Source of the DNA: a virus
Reading direction: 5' to 3' (one strand)
IMG/VR virus record: IMGVR_UViG_3300035156_000206
Location: 227,968-291,967 of that record
DNA length: 64,000 bases
This document shows, piece by piece, positions 35,182-41,352 of this stretch. The notes beneath the pieces are model-generated. The model worked only from the letters and a program-made list of their open reading frames with translations. It was not told the origin of the DNA and searched no databases. Numbering within the stretch: position 1 is the first letter of the stretch; each line of letters starts with the position of its first letter. The position numbers and the translations under genes were made by a program.

Positions 35182-35255
35182 TGGGTTGAGAGACGGGAAT
35201 CGAACCCGCGCTACTTCCGTCACAAGGAAGGGCTCTACCATTGAGCTACTCCCAA
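35182..35255 (-). tRNA. tRNA-His(GUG)
   Basis: Acceptor TTGGGAG, arm CTTCC-TTGTGAC-GGAAG, His-type C73, CCA encoded. Flanks extend the acceptor helix: CACATTTGT/ACAAATGTG. Confidence 0.92.
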
Positions 35256-35266
35256 ACAAATGTGCA

Positions 35267-35464
35267 CTACAAGTACACCATCCTACCTTCAATCATTTTG
35301 CCCCGTACCCTTCCGGTACCTTCACAGGAAGAACATTTGGGGCTTCTTCCTGAGTCGTATCTACCAGAACCATTGCATGCAACACAGGGAAATAACTTGA
35401 ACCCGTGCACATGCATATGGTAATGTGCAAACCGACGTGCTTTACGTATCGCGAAATCGCTCAT
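35267..35464 (-). CDS. DnaJ-type zinc finger protein
   Basis: 65 aa. Two C-x-x-C-x-G-x-G units: CVACNGSG and CSSCEGTG. A single DnaJ-like zinc centre, probably protein-binding. Overlaps the gene before by 23 nt. Confidence 0.75.
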   Translation of the reverse strand: MSDFAIRKARRFAHYHMHVHGFKLFPCVACNGSGRYDSGRSPKCSSCEGTGRVRGKMIEGRMVYL

Positions 35465-35732
35465 GTCTCATTGACTCTATGTAATCTTCAATCTCATTGT
35501 ACTGCATGCTGCGTGGTCGCACGATTACAAGGTATTCTCCTTTGTAGTCTGGGCTGCGATCTTTTAGGATCTTGAATGCGCCCGTAACATCAATGACAAT
35601 GCACCGATGTGCTTCACAGATGTCACGCATGGTTAGCTTTACATCACCAATTGTGATCTCGGATAGGGGCAATTTCATCCCATCCTTGTGTAGATCTAAA
35701 TGGGTATACAAACGAAGTTCAATTGGCCGCAT
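35442..35732 (-). CDS. Protein of unknown function
   Basis: 96 aa, alpha/beta: LRLYTHLDLHKDGMKLPLSEI, AHRCIVIDVTGAFKIL. No family recognised. Confidence 0.68.
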   Translation of the reverse strand: MRPIELRLYTHLDLHKDGMKLPLSEITIGDVKLTMRDICEAHRCIVIDVTGAFKILKDRSPDYKGEYLVIVRPRSMQYNEIEDYIESMRHERFRDT

Positions 35733-35754
35733 GATATACCTGGTTACATTGTTG

Positions 35755-35841
35755 TGGAGTAGGGGACAGGATTTGAACCTGCGGTGCGCTTTCGCATCGA
35801 GATTTGCAGTCTCGCTCCTTCGACCACTCAGACACCCCTAC
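35755..35841 (-). tRNA. tRNA-Cys(GCA) on a class II scaffold
   Basis: Acceptor GTAGGGG/CCCCTAC, Ser/Leu-like D-arm (TGTCTGAGTGGTCGAAGGA), arm GAGA-CTGCAAA-TCTC, long variable arm with GCG/CGC, T73, CCA encoded. U73 and GCA favour Cys; the scaffold favours Ser or Leu. Confidence 0.85.
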
Positions 35842-35847
35842 ATTGTT

Positions 35848-36204
35848 CTATTCTGCTACTAAGGCTGTCTTGGCCTCAGTTTCTGCTCGCTTGACCTTTG
35901 ACGCACCATCTATCAGAGCAAACATCTGATCCATATTCAGGTCGCACATCCCTTTCGGGCAATTCATTTTTGCATACCTGTCAACTGGTACTTGGATGTC
36001 CTTGTAGATGAACATTAGCTCATCGTGCTTGAGAATGCCATCTATTACCATCAACCGGAACTGATTTACCATCACATCCGAGCCAACACAAACATTGGAC
36101 ACACTTTCGTCACAGTAATTCTCGATCCACTTCAGCACGCGTTTTGCTACTTGGCCATCAGGGACTACAGTCCCGTATTGCTCATCATATTCAACATACA
36201 GCAT
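35848..36204 (-). CDS. Protein of unknown function
   Basis: 118 aa from ATG 36204 (AAGGAG upstream). Contains VLKWIENYCDESVSNVCVGSD and MNCPKGMCDLNMDQMF, four Cys. The ATG follows tRNA-Met by 10 nt, so it is on the tRNA transcript. Confidence 0.7.
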   Translation of the reverse strand: MLYVEYDEQYGTVVPDGQVAKRVLKWIENYCDESVSNVCVGSDVMVNQFRLMVIDGILKHDELMFIYKDIQVPVDRYAKMNCPKGMCDLNMDQMFALIDGASKVKRAETEAKTALVAE

Positions 36205-36213
36205 ATTACTCCT

Positions 36214-36289
36214 TGGTAGAGATAGTTGGATTCGAACCAACGTAGCCTTCCTTATGAGGGAAGTTCATAAACCACTCTGACACATCTCC
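36214..36289 (-). tRNA. tRNA-Met(CAU)
   Basis: Acceptor GGAGATG/TATCTCT with G-U pairs, arm CTTCC-CTCATAA-GGAAG, T-arm GTTGG/CCAAC, A73, CCA encoded. Could be elongator Met or lysidine Ile2. Confidence 0.88.
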
Positions 36290-36295
36290 AGCGAT

Positions 36296-36414
36296 TGGTG
36301 GAAGAGGGACCTGTCGTAGGCTATCGACTCCCTTTGCACTACCCTTAGCCTTCACATCCATAACCGCCTGCGCAGGCTCTATGGGTAGCTCCAGTTAGAG
36401 TACCGTTAACTTCC
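36296..36414 (-). ncRNA. CCA-ended structured RNA, 119 nt
   Basis: 5' GGAAG pairs with 3' CTTCC, then A and CCA. Internal helices CTACCC/GGGTAG, CCATA/TATGG and GTCG/CGAC. No TTCGA loop, so it is tRNA-like only in its ends. Confidence 0.35.
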
Positions 36415-36420
36415 ATTGTT

Positions 36421-36496
36421 TGGCACGGGATCTAGGATTCGAACCTAGGACCTACGCAGTCAAAGTGCGTTGCTCTACCAGCTGAGCTAATCCCGA
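36421..36496 (-). tRNA. tRNA-Gln(UUG), first copy
   Basis: Arm ACGCA-CTTTGAC-TGCGT, T-arm CTAGG/CCTAG, open first acceptor pair as in Gln, G73, CCA encoded. Confidence 0.9.
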
Positions 36497-36520
36497 ACAG
36501 TCTTTACTTACTACATATTC

Positions 36521-36597
36521 TGGCGGGGATGGTAGGATTCGAACCTACGCATGGCGGAATCAAAATCCGCTGCCTTAACCAACTTGGCGACATCCCT
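36521..36597 (-). tRNA. tRNA-Gln(UUG), second copy
   Basis: Arm GCGGA-TTTTGAT-TCCGC, D-arm GTCGCCAAGTTGGTTAAGGC, G73, CCA encoded. Confidence 0.9.
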
Positions 36598-36613
36598 CTT
36601 GTTACAATACTAC

Positions 36614-36910
36614 TAAAGAAGCACTCGAACGCGTGCTGCTACGCCTAATGCTCTAAGGGTCTTGATAAGCATCTGCTTGGGCTTTTATCCCCTATTACCC
36701 GCACATTAAGTCACCGGCTTGGCCCGCGTGACACAGCATCCCCGAAACATCGCGATTGAATCGAGTTGACGCTTTACCTATCAAACTGTACTTGTCCTTC
36801 CCCTGTGGTTATACGGTCTAAACGCACCCTGGGATCGGGCGGACACGGCTCCACTTGCAACTCATTAAAGATGGCTGCCCTTAAGCCAACTGCATACGAG
36901 CGCTTCTTTA
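36614..36910 (-). ncRNA. Structured RNA, about 297 nt, with 14-bp terminal stem
   Basis: TAAAGAAGCGCTCG at the 5' end pairs with its partner at 36614-36627 with one G-U. A T-loop-like GCGTTCGAGTGC lies next to the 3' strand. The interior is GC-rich with no open frame of note. No known family recognised. Confidence 0.4.
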
Positions 36911-36926
36911 GTACCACTAAACTAGA

Positions 36927-37021
36927 CCATGTACCGGGGATTCGAACCCACGTTAATCGCCGCTTGACCTGTTACCATGAACCTTACTGTGAGGCGATTA
37001 CATCCATGGAGTCCGTACATG
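36927..37021 (-). ncRNA. tRNA-like RNA with enlarged anticodon loop, 95 nt
   Basis: Acceptor CATGTAC/GTACATG pairs 7/7, T-loop TTCGAAT. An 8-bp perfect stem TAATCGCC/GGCGATTA sits where the anticodon stem belongs but closes a 31-nt loop, and no D-arm fits the 17 nt before it. A 24-nt intron in a tRNA is one reading. No CCA. Confidence 0.45.
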
Positions 37022-37043
37022 ACTTAAAAACTCGTATTACAAA

Positions 37044-37237
37044 TTTTATAATGGTCGGGCTCTTCAAAATATGCATATTGCCTGGGAGGGAGTCAAACCC
37101 TACCGTCTCTCCCAGTAGTCGCCTAAAAGGCTTTCTGGAAGCATCCATTGTCGCTGGACCACATGCTACACATTTCGATCTGGCCAGATACTCAACAGTG
37201 TCTAGAATTTGTTGAGCAGAGCCCGATCATTATAAAA
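37044..37237 (-). ncRNA. Structured RNA, 194 nt, with 20-bp terminal stem
   Basis: Ends 37044-37063 and 37218-37237 are inverted repeats pairing 20/20 with one G-U. It begins 3 nt after tRNA-Phe. A T-arm-like GGG-TTTGACT-CCC and CCAGGCA lie near its 3' side. Comparable in position to T4 stable RNAs C and D. Confidence 0.45.
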
Positions 37238-37240
37238 CTT

Positions 37241-37315
37241 TGGTGCCGCTAATTGGTATCGAACCAATCTCCCTGGGGTTTCAGGCCAGTGCTAATCCAT
37301 CTCAGCTACAGCGGC
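37241..37315 (-). tRNA. tRNA-Phe(GAA)
   Basis: Acceptor GCCGCTG/TAGCGGC, loop CTGAAAC (one mismatch at the stem top), T-arm ATTGG/CCAAT, A73, CCA encoded. Confidence 0.88.
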
Positions 37316-37333
37316 ATGGTAAAGCCACTAAAG

Positions 37334-37543
37334 TCACTTTTCATTTTGTTTCTTTCTCCACGCATATGTGCGTTCAAGTGCTGCATCTAATAAAACTTGG
37401 TCAATTTTGCCAGCCACAATGTAGTGCTCGTAACAAACATCACAACATGCAAAGCAATGTTTTATGTTCGAACCCACTACATGACAATTACATATACAGG
37501 CTGTGATTGATTCTCCCAGCCATGTAAATGTGCGCTTACTCAT
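37334..37543 (-). CDS. Cys-rich small protein
   Basis: 69 aa. ACICNCHVVGSNIKHCFACCDVC: C-x-C-x-C-H...H-C-x-x-C-C, related to the motif in the gene at 37652. Likely zinc-binding. ATGA overlap with the gene before. Confidence 0.68.
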   Translation of the reverse strand: MSKRTFTWLGESITACICNCHVVGSNIKHCFACCDVCYEHYIVAGKIDQVLLDAALERTYAWRKKQNEK

Positions 37544-37674
37544 TTCTTCATGACCCTTGACATTAAGTCATTGTAAACTGCCATGACAGGGTCATTTCGC
37601 ATCTTGCGTGCTTCTCGGGATGCTTTTGCATCCTCATACATCTTTAGGTAATCAGGGACAGCTCTTGGATCCAT
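37540..37674 (-). CDS. Small helical protein
   Basis: 44 aa, MDPRAVPDYLKMYEDAKASR then EARKMRNDPVMAVYNDLMSR. ATGA overlap downstream and 23-nt overlap upstream; GGAG about 5 nt before the ATG. Confidence 0.6.
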   Translation of the reverse strand: MDPRAVPDYLKMYEDAKASREARKMRNDPVMAVYNDLMSRVMKK

Positions 37675-37873
37675 TTGTTTCTCCTACAGGTATAACTTCA
37701 TCACTATCAACGGAAATGATAACCATTTCCGACTTTTCCCGTGCCTTGACCAATGGATTTACTTTCCAAGGGTAGCAACACGGAACACAATGTAGTATTG
37801 TGCCTTCTGGGTACCGATGACAAGCACAACTACATTTCTGCTCTTCATATACCATCGGAATGATCGCAGCCAT
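37652..37873 (-). CDS. Cys-rich small protein, relative of 37334
   Basis: 73 aa. CSCACHRYPEGTILHCVPCC matches C-x-C-x-C-H...H-C-x-x-C-C, then an acidic tail. Likely zinc-binding. Starts at the stop of the gene before it. Confidence 0.68.
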   Translation of the reverse strand: MAAIIPMVYEEQKCSCACHRYPEGTILHCVPCCYPWKVNPLVKAREKSEMVIISVDSDEVIPVGETNGSKSCP

Positions 37874-38172
37874 TACTCTTCGTCCATTGGCACTTCAACA
37901 GCATCATTTGCGTTGAACTTGCGCTCATTGTTGCGGCGCTTCGTCCAACCATAATCCGCCGCCACCTGGGCCACACCCATCTTCCCAACTTGGTTAGGAT
38001 TCTGGCTTACCATCGTCACAAAAGTGTGACCCAGGTCGTCTCGGTGCTTGCGAACACATTCAAGTGCTCCAACAAGATCATTATCACCGAAATCTGAGAA
38101 ATGAGCAACATTAATGTTGTCGTTTCCTGTCTTACCACCTAAAAAACTTTCAGTCCAATAGACTCGAAACAT
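37873..38172 (-). CDS. Protein of unknown function
   Basis: 99 aa, FRVYWTESFLGGKTGNDNINVAHFSDF, ends in acidic VPMDEE. Shares base 38172 with the gene before. No family recognised. Confidence 0.66.
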   Translation of the reverse strand: MFRVYWTESFLGGKTGNDNINVAHFSDFGDNDLVGALECVRKHRDDLGHTFVTMVSQNPNQVGKMGVAQVAADYGWTKRRNNERKFNANDAVEVPMDEE

Positions 38173-38537
38173 TACTTTCCTTGGCCTCGCGGCAAATTCA
38201 GTTCAAGAGCAGCGCGTTCCAACATGTCATCATTTGGTAAGGCATCAGTACCATACTTGGCGCTTACTTCCTTTGGCGACATTGTCACCGGGCCAAATAC
38301 AACCTTCATTACCTGAACCGAATCAACATACCGCTTCCCACCTTTACCTTCAGCCTTAGCGATGTGCGCTGCTGCCTGAATCAAACATGGGATGCTTGCA
38401 TGGATGTCATATTCAAAGGTGATCTCCGTATTAGCCTTTTCATCCCTAGGACCAGATACTGCATCGGTTGGGGTGTTTACGCCTTTTGGATCACCAGAAC
38501 CTGGCAAACGCATTTCTTTCAATTCAATCAACTTCAT
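38172..38537 (-). CDS. Protein of unknown function
   Basis: 121 aa. Gly/Asp-rich start, then FEYDIHASIPCLIQAAAHIAKAEGKGG and a helical end. No family recognised. Confidence 0.68.
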   Translation of the reverse strand: MKLIELKEMRLPGSGDPKGVNTPTDAVSGPRDEKANTEITFEYDIHASIPCLIQAAAHIAKAEGKGGKRYVDSVQVMKVVFGPVTMSPKEVSAKYGTDALPNDDMLERAALELNLPRGQGK

Positions 38538-38557
38538 GTTAGCTCCTTAGTTACAGT

Positions 38558-38586
38558 ATTGTATCACCTATTTACTGAAGAGTCAA
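38558..38586 (-). promoter_or_regulatory. Sigma-70 promoter
   Basis: -35 TTGACT, 17-nt spacer, -10 TACAAT; lies inside the end of the gene at 38564. Confidence 0.65.
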
Positions 38587-38773
38587 CATCAAGTTCCTTA
38601 TTTGGTACTGCATCTTTGATTTTCAGGTCATTAAACTTGTCAATGACCTCCATGGGTATCGATTCGTACTTGAACTCCGATTCCCCTGGCTTTTGTTCGT
38701 TTCGTTCTTCTTGGTCACAACCTGCACATGACCCACCGCTACCTGAGTAGCCATGATAGTAACAATCCGCCAT
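38564..38773 (-). CDS. Small acidic protein with Cys pair
   Basis: 69 aa, ADCYYHGYSGSGGSCAGC then a Lys/Glu-rich helical tail. AAAGGAT upstream. Downstream of tRNA-Leu(CAG) by 12 nt. Confidence 0.65.
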   Translation of the reverse strand: MADCYYHGYSGSGGSCAGCDQEERNEQKPGESEFKYESIPMEVIDKFNDLKIKDAVPNKELDVDSSVNR

Positions 38774-38784
38774 CTTTTATCCTT

Positions 38785-38867
38785 TGGTGCCCCCGCAGAG
38801 ACTCGAACTCTGAAAGGCGCGGCTTCTGAGGCCGCTAGCTGTACCAATTTGCATTAGCCACAGGGGC
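38785..38867 (-). tRNA. tRNA-Leu(CAG)
   Basis: Acceptor GCCCCTG/CGGGGGC, arm GCGGC-CTCAGAA-GCCGC, short variable loop unlike usual Leu, A73, CCA encoded. Confidence 0.85.
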
Positions 38868-38869
38868 GT

Positions 38870-39052
38870 TTATCGTAAAGTACCAATAAAATCTTGGTAA
38901 TCTTTAACCTGACGCACAATTTGTTCGTGGATGCGCTTCAAATCAGCTTCATCCGTATACGTCTCAATTGTACCATCAAGATACTCTACTACAGCCTTTC
39001 GGCCTGGCTCAACCGCGATGTCTTCATAATCCACCGATTTGATGAGCTTCAT
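38870..39052 (-). CDS. Small acidic protein
   Basis: 60 aa, VVEYLDGTIETYTDEADLKRIHEQ: a strand pair and a helix. ATGA overlap with the gene before. Confidence 0.65.
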   Translation of the reverse strand: MKLIKSVDYEDIAVEPGRKAVVEYLDGTIETYTDEADLKRIHEQIVRQVKDYQDFIGTLR

Positions 39053-39219
39053 TCGTCGTCATCCTCGTACTGACGATACTCATCTTGAGCACATTCATAA
39101 CCTTGCCAGTTATCAACACCAGCATTGCGCAGACAGTTTAGGAACAGACTGTCGTCATACAACTTTTCATACTCTGCCACAGACATCGTGACCACATCAT
39201 CTTTAATTTCAATAGCCAT
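39049..39219 (-). CDS. Small acidic protein
   Basis: 56 aa, MAIEIKDDVVTMSVAEYEKLYDD...YEDDDE. ATGA overlap with the next gene and AGGTAGC upstream; a common phage small-protein type. Follows tRNA-Leu(UAG) by 15 nt. Confidence 0.68.
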   Translation of the reverse strand: MAIEIKDDVVTMSVAEYEKLYDDSLFLNCLRNAGVDNWQGYECAQDEYRQYEDDDE

Positions 39220-39234
39220 TTGCTACCTTCATTA

Positions 39235-39321
39235 TGGTGCGAGTAGAGGGACTCGAACCCCCACGATATTCCTACCGCCAGGACCTAAACCTGGTGCGTC
39301 TACCAATTTCGCCATACTCGC
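39235..39321 (-). tRNA. tRNA-Leu(UAG)
   Basis: Class II; acceptor GCGAGTA/TACTCGC, arm CCAGG-TTTAGGT-CCTGG, A73, CCA encoded. Confidence 0.94.
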
Positions 39322-39341
39322 ATGCTTCAAACAACAAAATC

Positions 39342-39450
39342 TGGGGGGAGTGAGGGGAGTCGAACCCCATGATGGAACGTCATGCCTGGACAACCCGACG
39401 CCTGGTGGTGTCCCCATCTTCCCGCATACTGAGCCCGCACTGCACTCCCC
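39342..39450 (-). ncRNA. CCA-ended tRNA-like RNA, about 108 nt
   Basis: Acceptor GGGAGTG/CACTCCC 7/7 with G-1:C73 as in tRNA-His, T-arm GGGG-TTCGACT-CCCC, CCA. In the middle GATGG/CCATC encloses a GGACA/TGTCC hairpin in place of a normal anticodon arm. Amino acid cannot be read. Confidence 0.45.
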
Positions 39451-39459
39451 ATTGTTACA

Positions 39460-39606
39460 TTTGTAGCAACCGGTACTGATCTCCGGTTTGTCCCCAAGCC
39501 GTATGAGGCCGCTTACAAGGGGTTCGGGCATTACGTAGAACAAGGTGGCCACACCTACGCAACCTCTTTTATGTTCCCGCGCATCAGTCTGCGCATTTGC
39601 TACAAA
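39460..39606 (-). ncRNA. Structured RNA, 147 nt, with 10-bp terminal stem
   Basis: TTTGTAGCAA/TTGCTACAAA closes the element. Internal GC-rich helices; no T-loop on the transcribed strand. Unknown family. Confidence 0.38.
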
Positions 39607-39785
39607 ATCTTCGCTTTAGGCTTTCACCTACCCTGGCCTTGAGGCTGCGTATGAAGAGTACCGATCCATGCCGATACCTCCGAGCAATCGCTAAGTTGAT
39701 TCACTCTTCGGTTTCCCGAACGCTGATCAAGCGCTGCCTAGAAGGGCCGTATAATAATTTACAACCCCACGTACAATTGCGAAAC
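39607..39785 (-). other. Unassigned stretch of the tRNA array
   Basis: 180 bases with a 7-bp hairpin GAAGAGT/ACTCTTC (39653-39709) and no gene or tRNA that I can support. Confidence 0.4.
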
Positions 39786-39915
39786 TGGTGCCGGCGGCTG
39801 GAATCGAACCCGCAAGAACTGCTTTTCACACAGTCTCATCACCCTGAGCATCAACTGGGACTAGTACTCCAGTCTATCTCTTATCGATGCTACCCTTTTG
39901 CATGGGGCGTCCGGC
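39786..39915 (-). ncRNA. tRNA-Phe-like RNA with insertion before the anticodon arm, 130 nt
   Basis: The 3' part looks like a tRNA: arm ACTGT-GTGAAAA-GCAGT (anticodon GAA), T-arm GCGGG-TTCGATT-CCAGC, A73, CCA. The 5' part has GCCGG pairing with the acceptor, a CCC/GGG D-arm-like hairpin, and about 55 extra nt holding GCATC/GATGC and ACTGG/CCAGT helices. A tRNA with an intron-like insert is the simplest reading. Confidence 0.48.
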
Positions 39916-39921
39916 ATATCT

Positions 39922-39999
39922 TGGTGGATGCGAAGGGAATCGAACCCTCATGCCCCGCTACTACCGTTTGTCCAGGATGACCTAGGCGGGAGCGCACCC
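39922..39999 (-). ncRNA. tRNA-sized CCA-ended RNA lacking a D-arm, 78 nt
   Basis: Acceptor GGGTGCG/CGCATCC 7/7, T-arm GAGGG-TTCGATT-CCCTT, A73, CCA. CCCGC/GCGGG follows the acceptor after 2 nt and encloses 27 nt, so no standard D or 7-nt anticodon loop can be drawn. Confidence 0.45.
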
Positions 40000-40006
40000 A
40001 ATGTTA

Positions 40007-40082
40007 TGGTGGAGGATGCCGGGATCGAACCGGCCACCTGATGCTTGCAAAGCACCCGCTCTCCCAAATGAGCTAATCCCCC
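40007..40082 (-). tRNA. tRNA-Ala(UGC)
   Basis: Acceptor GGGGGAT/ATCCTCC with the Ala identity G3-U70 pair, loop TTTGCAA, A73, CCA encoded. Confidence 0.94.
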
Positions 40083-40087
40083 AAATT

Positions 40088-40366
40088 CTATACTACTTGA
40101 ATCTTTACCTTCTTGATCTCGATCGTGTCGAGTGCCTTAAGCTGTTCATCAAGGGAAGCAAGTTTTTCTTTCTTTTGTGCTCGTGAAAAGAAGCTACTCT
40201 TCGTTTCCACCAGCTTTTTCTTCTCGTACTCGAGGTTGCTACGAACCTGATTGATGTTTCGTACCACTGATGGTCTGTGAGCGTACAACTTATCAGGCGC
40301 AGTCCACATGTTCAGAATCGAACCATCAGGGAAAACCCCAACATACATCTCGTCATCAATATTCAA
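40088..40366 (-). CDS. Small basic helical protein
   Basis: 92 aa if it starts at TTG 40366, 6 nt after GGAGAA; ATG 40348 (MYVGVFPDGSILNMW) is the alternative. The C-terminal part is a Lys-rich coiled region (EYEKKKLVETKSSFFSRAQKKEKL). Upstream codons lie in the RNA element at 40399. Confidence 0.6.
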   Translation of the reverse strand: MNIDDEMYVGVFPDGSILNMWTAPDKLYAHRPSVVRNINQVRSNLEYEKKKLVETKSSFFSRAQKKEKLASLDEQLKALDTIEIKKVKIQVV

Positions 40367-40398
40367 GGTCTTCTCCAAGTTCTTAATGAGACATCCTA

Positions 40399-40478
40399 TC
40401 GAACAAAGAGGAATCGAACCTCTTGAGCCCAACCGCGGATGTGGAGAACGTACCCAACTGCTTCCGTTACTTTGCTCT
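40399..40478 (-). ncRNA. tRNA-like RNA with unclear anticodon arm, 80 nt
   Basis: Acceptor strands pair 6/7 (GAGCAA/TTGTTC), T-arm AGAGG-TTCGATT-CCTCT, no CCA. D-arm and anticodon arm do not fold canonically. Confidence 0.4.
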
Positions 40479-40792
40479 CTTCCTAGGTGCTTCCGGCGAT
40501 ATTGAAGTCTCGGCCGGTACCAGCCTTCCTTCTCGACGTGCCATCTTCAATCTAGTCGCCCAGTGTTTCACGTTAAGGGTGTCTCATTAAAAACTCTTGT
40601 TACAGTAACCATGCCAGGCAGGGTAATGCTCCCCGAACTCCGCGCGCAAAAGGTGGAGTCAACATCTGTGATACTAACCACTTACAGGTACTTGCTAGGT
40701 TTACTAATTGGCGGCATAGGGGCCCCTACTACCAACTTTCACTTCGTTTTCGCTATCCATGTTTAGGCTACTGAAACAAGAACTCTTTATGT
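40479..40792 (-). other. Unassigned structured stretch of the tRNA array
   Basis: 310 bases without a supported gene. Inverted repeats ATTGAAG/CTTCAAT (40501-40551) and ACTCC/GGAGT near 40640-40660 suggest RNA structure. Confidence 0.4.
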
Positions 40793-40867
40793 GAGACCAG
40801 GCGGGATTCGAACCCACGGCCCTCCGCCATCACTGGCGGTGCTCATCCCACTCGAGCTCACCGGTCC
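40793..40867 (-). tRNA. tRNA, identity unclear (possibly Ile GAU)
   Basis: Acceptor GGACCGG pairs 7/7 with wobble, D-stem GCTC/GAGC, T-arm GTGGG/CCCGC. The anticodon stem CCGCC/GGCGG closes a 6-nt loop AGTGAT, so the anticodon frame is uncertain. C73, no CCA. Confidence 0.6.
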
Positions 40868-40879
40868 CCCATTATTCTT

Positions 40880-40955
40880 TGGAGGGGCGGGGTGGAATCG
40901 AACCACCGACCTCCTGGATTAACCCTGGCGCTCTCTCCCCCGAGCTTGCCGCCCC
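40880..40955 (-). tRNA. tRNA, identity unclear, anticodon stem broken
   Basis: Acceptor GGGGCGG/CCGCCCC, D-stem GCTC/GAGC and T-arm GGTGG/CCACC are perfect and CCA is encoded, yet the anticodon region reads CCAGG-GTTAAT-CCAGG, a direct rather than inverted repeat, so no stem forms. Confidence 0.6.
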
Positions 40956-40961
40956 ACAACT

Positions 40962-41036
40962 TGGTGGACAGTGTAGGGATCGAACCTACGACCAATGCCT
41001 TGTAAGGGCACCGCTCTACCGCTGAGCTAACCGTCC
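40962..41036 (-). tRNA. tRNA-Val(UAC)
   Basis: Acceptor GGACGGT/ACTGTCC, loop CTTACAA, T-arm GTAGG/CCTAC, A73, CCA encoded. Confidence 0.94.
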
Positions 41037-41096
41037 GTATTTCTTACTACTTGTTCATTTTACTGCTGATGTTCTCAAAAGACAACATCTAAATTC

Positions 41097-41172
41097 TGGT
41101 AGTTAGAACAGGGCTCGAACCTGTGACCTGTGGTTTATCGAACCACTGCTCTACCAACTGAGCTATCTAACT
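41097..41172 (-). tRNA. tRNA-Ile(GAU) with C33
   Basis: Acceptor AGTTAGA/TCTAACT, arm GTGGT-TCGATAA-ACCAC perfect, but position 33 is C rather than T. A73, CCA encoded. Confidence 0.82.
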
Positions 41173-41176
41173 AAAC

Positions 41177-41250
41177 TGGTGTTGTGTTCAGGAGTTTAAC
41201 CTGAGTCTCTCCCAGGAAGAGGGAACATCCTAACACTAGACGAACACAAC
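41177..41250 (-). tRNA. tRNA-Glu(UUC)
   Basis: Glu-type D-arm TCGTCTAG, arm TTCCC-TCTTCCT-GGGAG (C33), acceptor GTTGTGT/ACACAAC, T-loop TTAAACT, CCA encoded. Confidence 0.8.
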
Positions 41251-41276
41251 GATGAAACGGTACAACAAAATCTGGG

Positions 41277-41348
41277 TGCGTCCCCGAGGAGTTGAACCTC
41301 GCTTAAGCTCTCTATACGTAGCCTGCCCTAGCACTAGACGAAAGACGC
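41277..41348 (-). tRNA. Glu-like tRNA with unclear anticodon
   Basis: Acceptor GCGTCTT pairs 7/7 with wobble, D-arm TCGTCTAGTGCTAGGGC, T-arm CGAGG/CCTCG. The anticodon region GGCTACGTATAGAGAGC forms no 5-bp stem with a 7-nt loop. ACCC instead of CCA. Confidence 0.55.
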
Positions 41349-41352
41349 GGTG

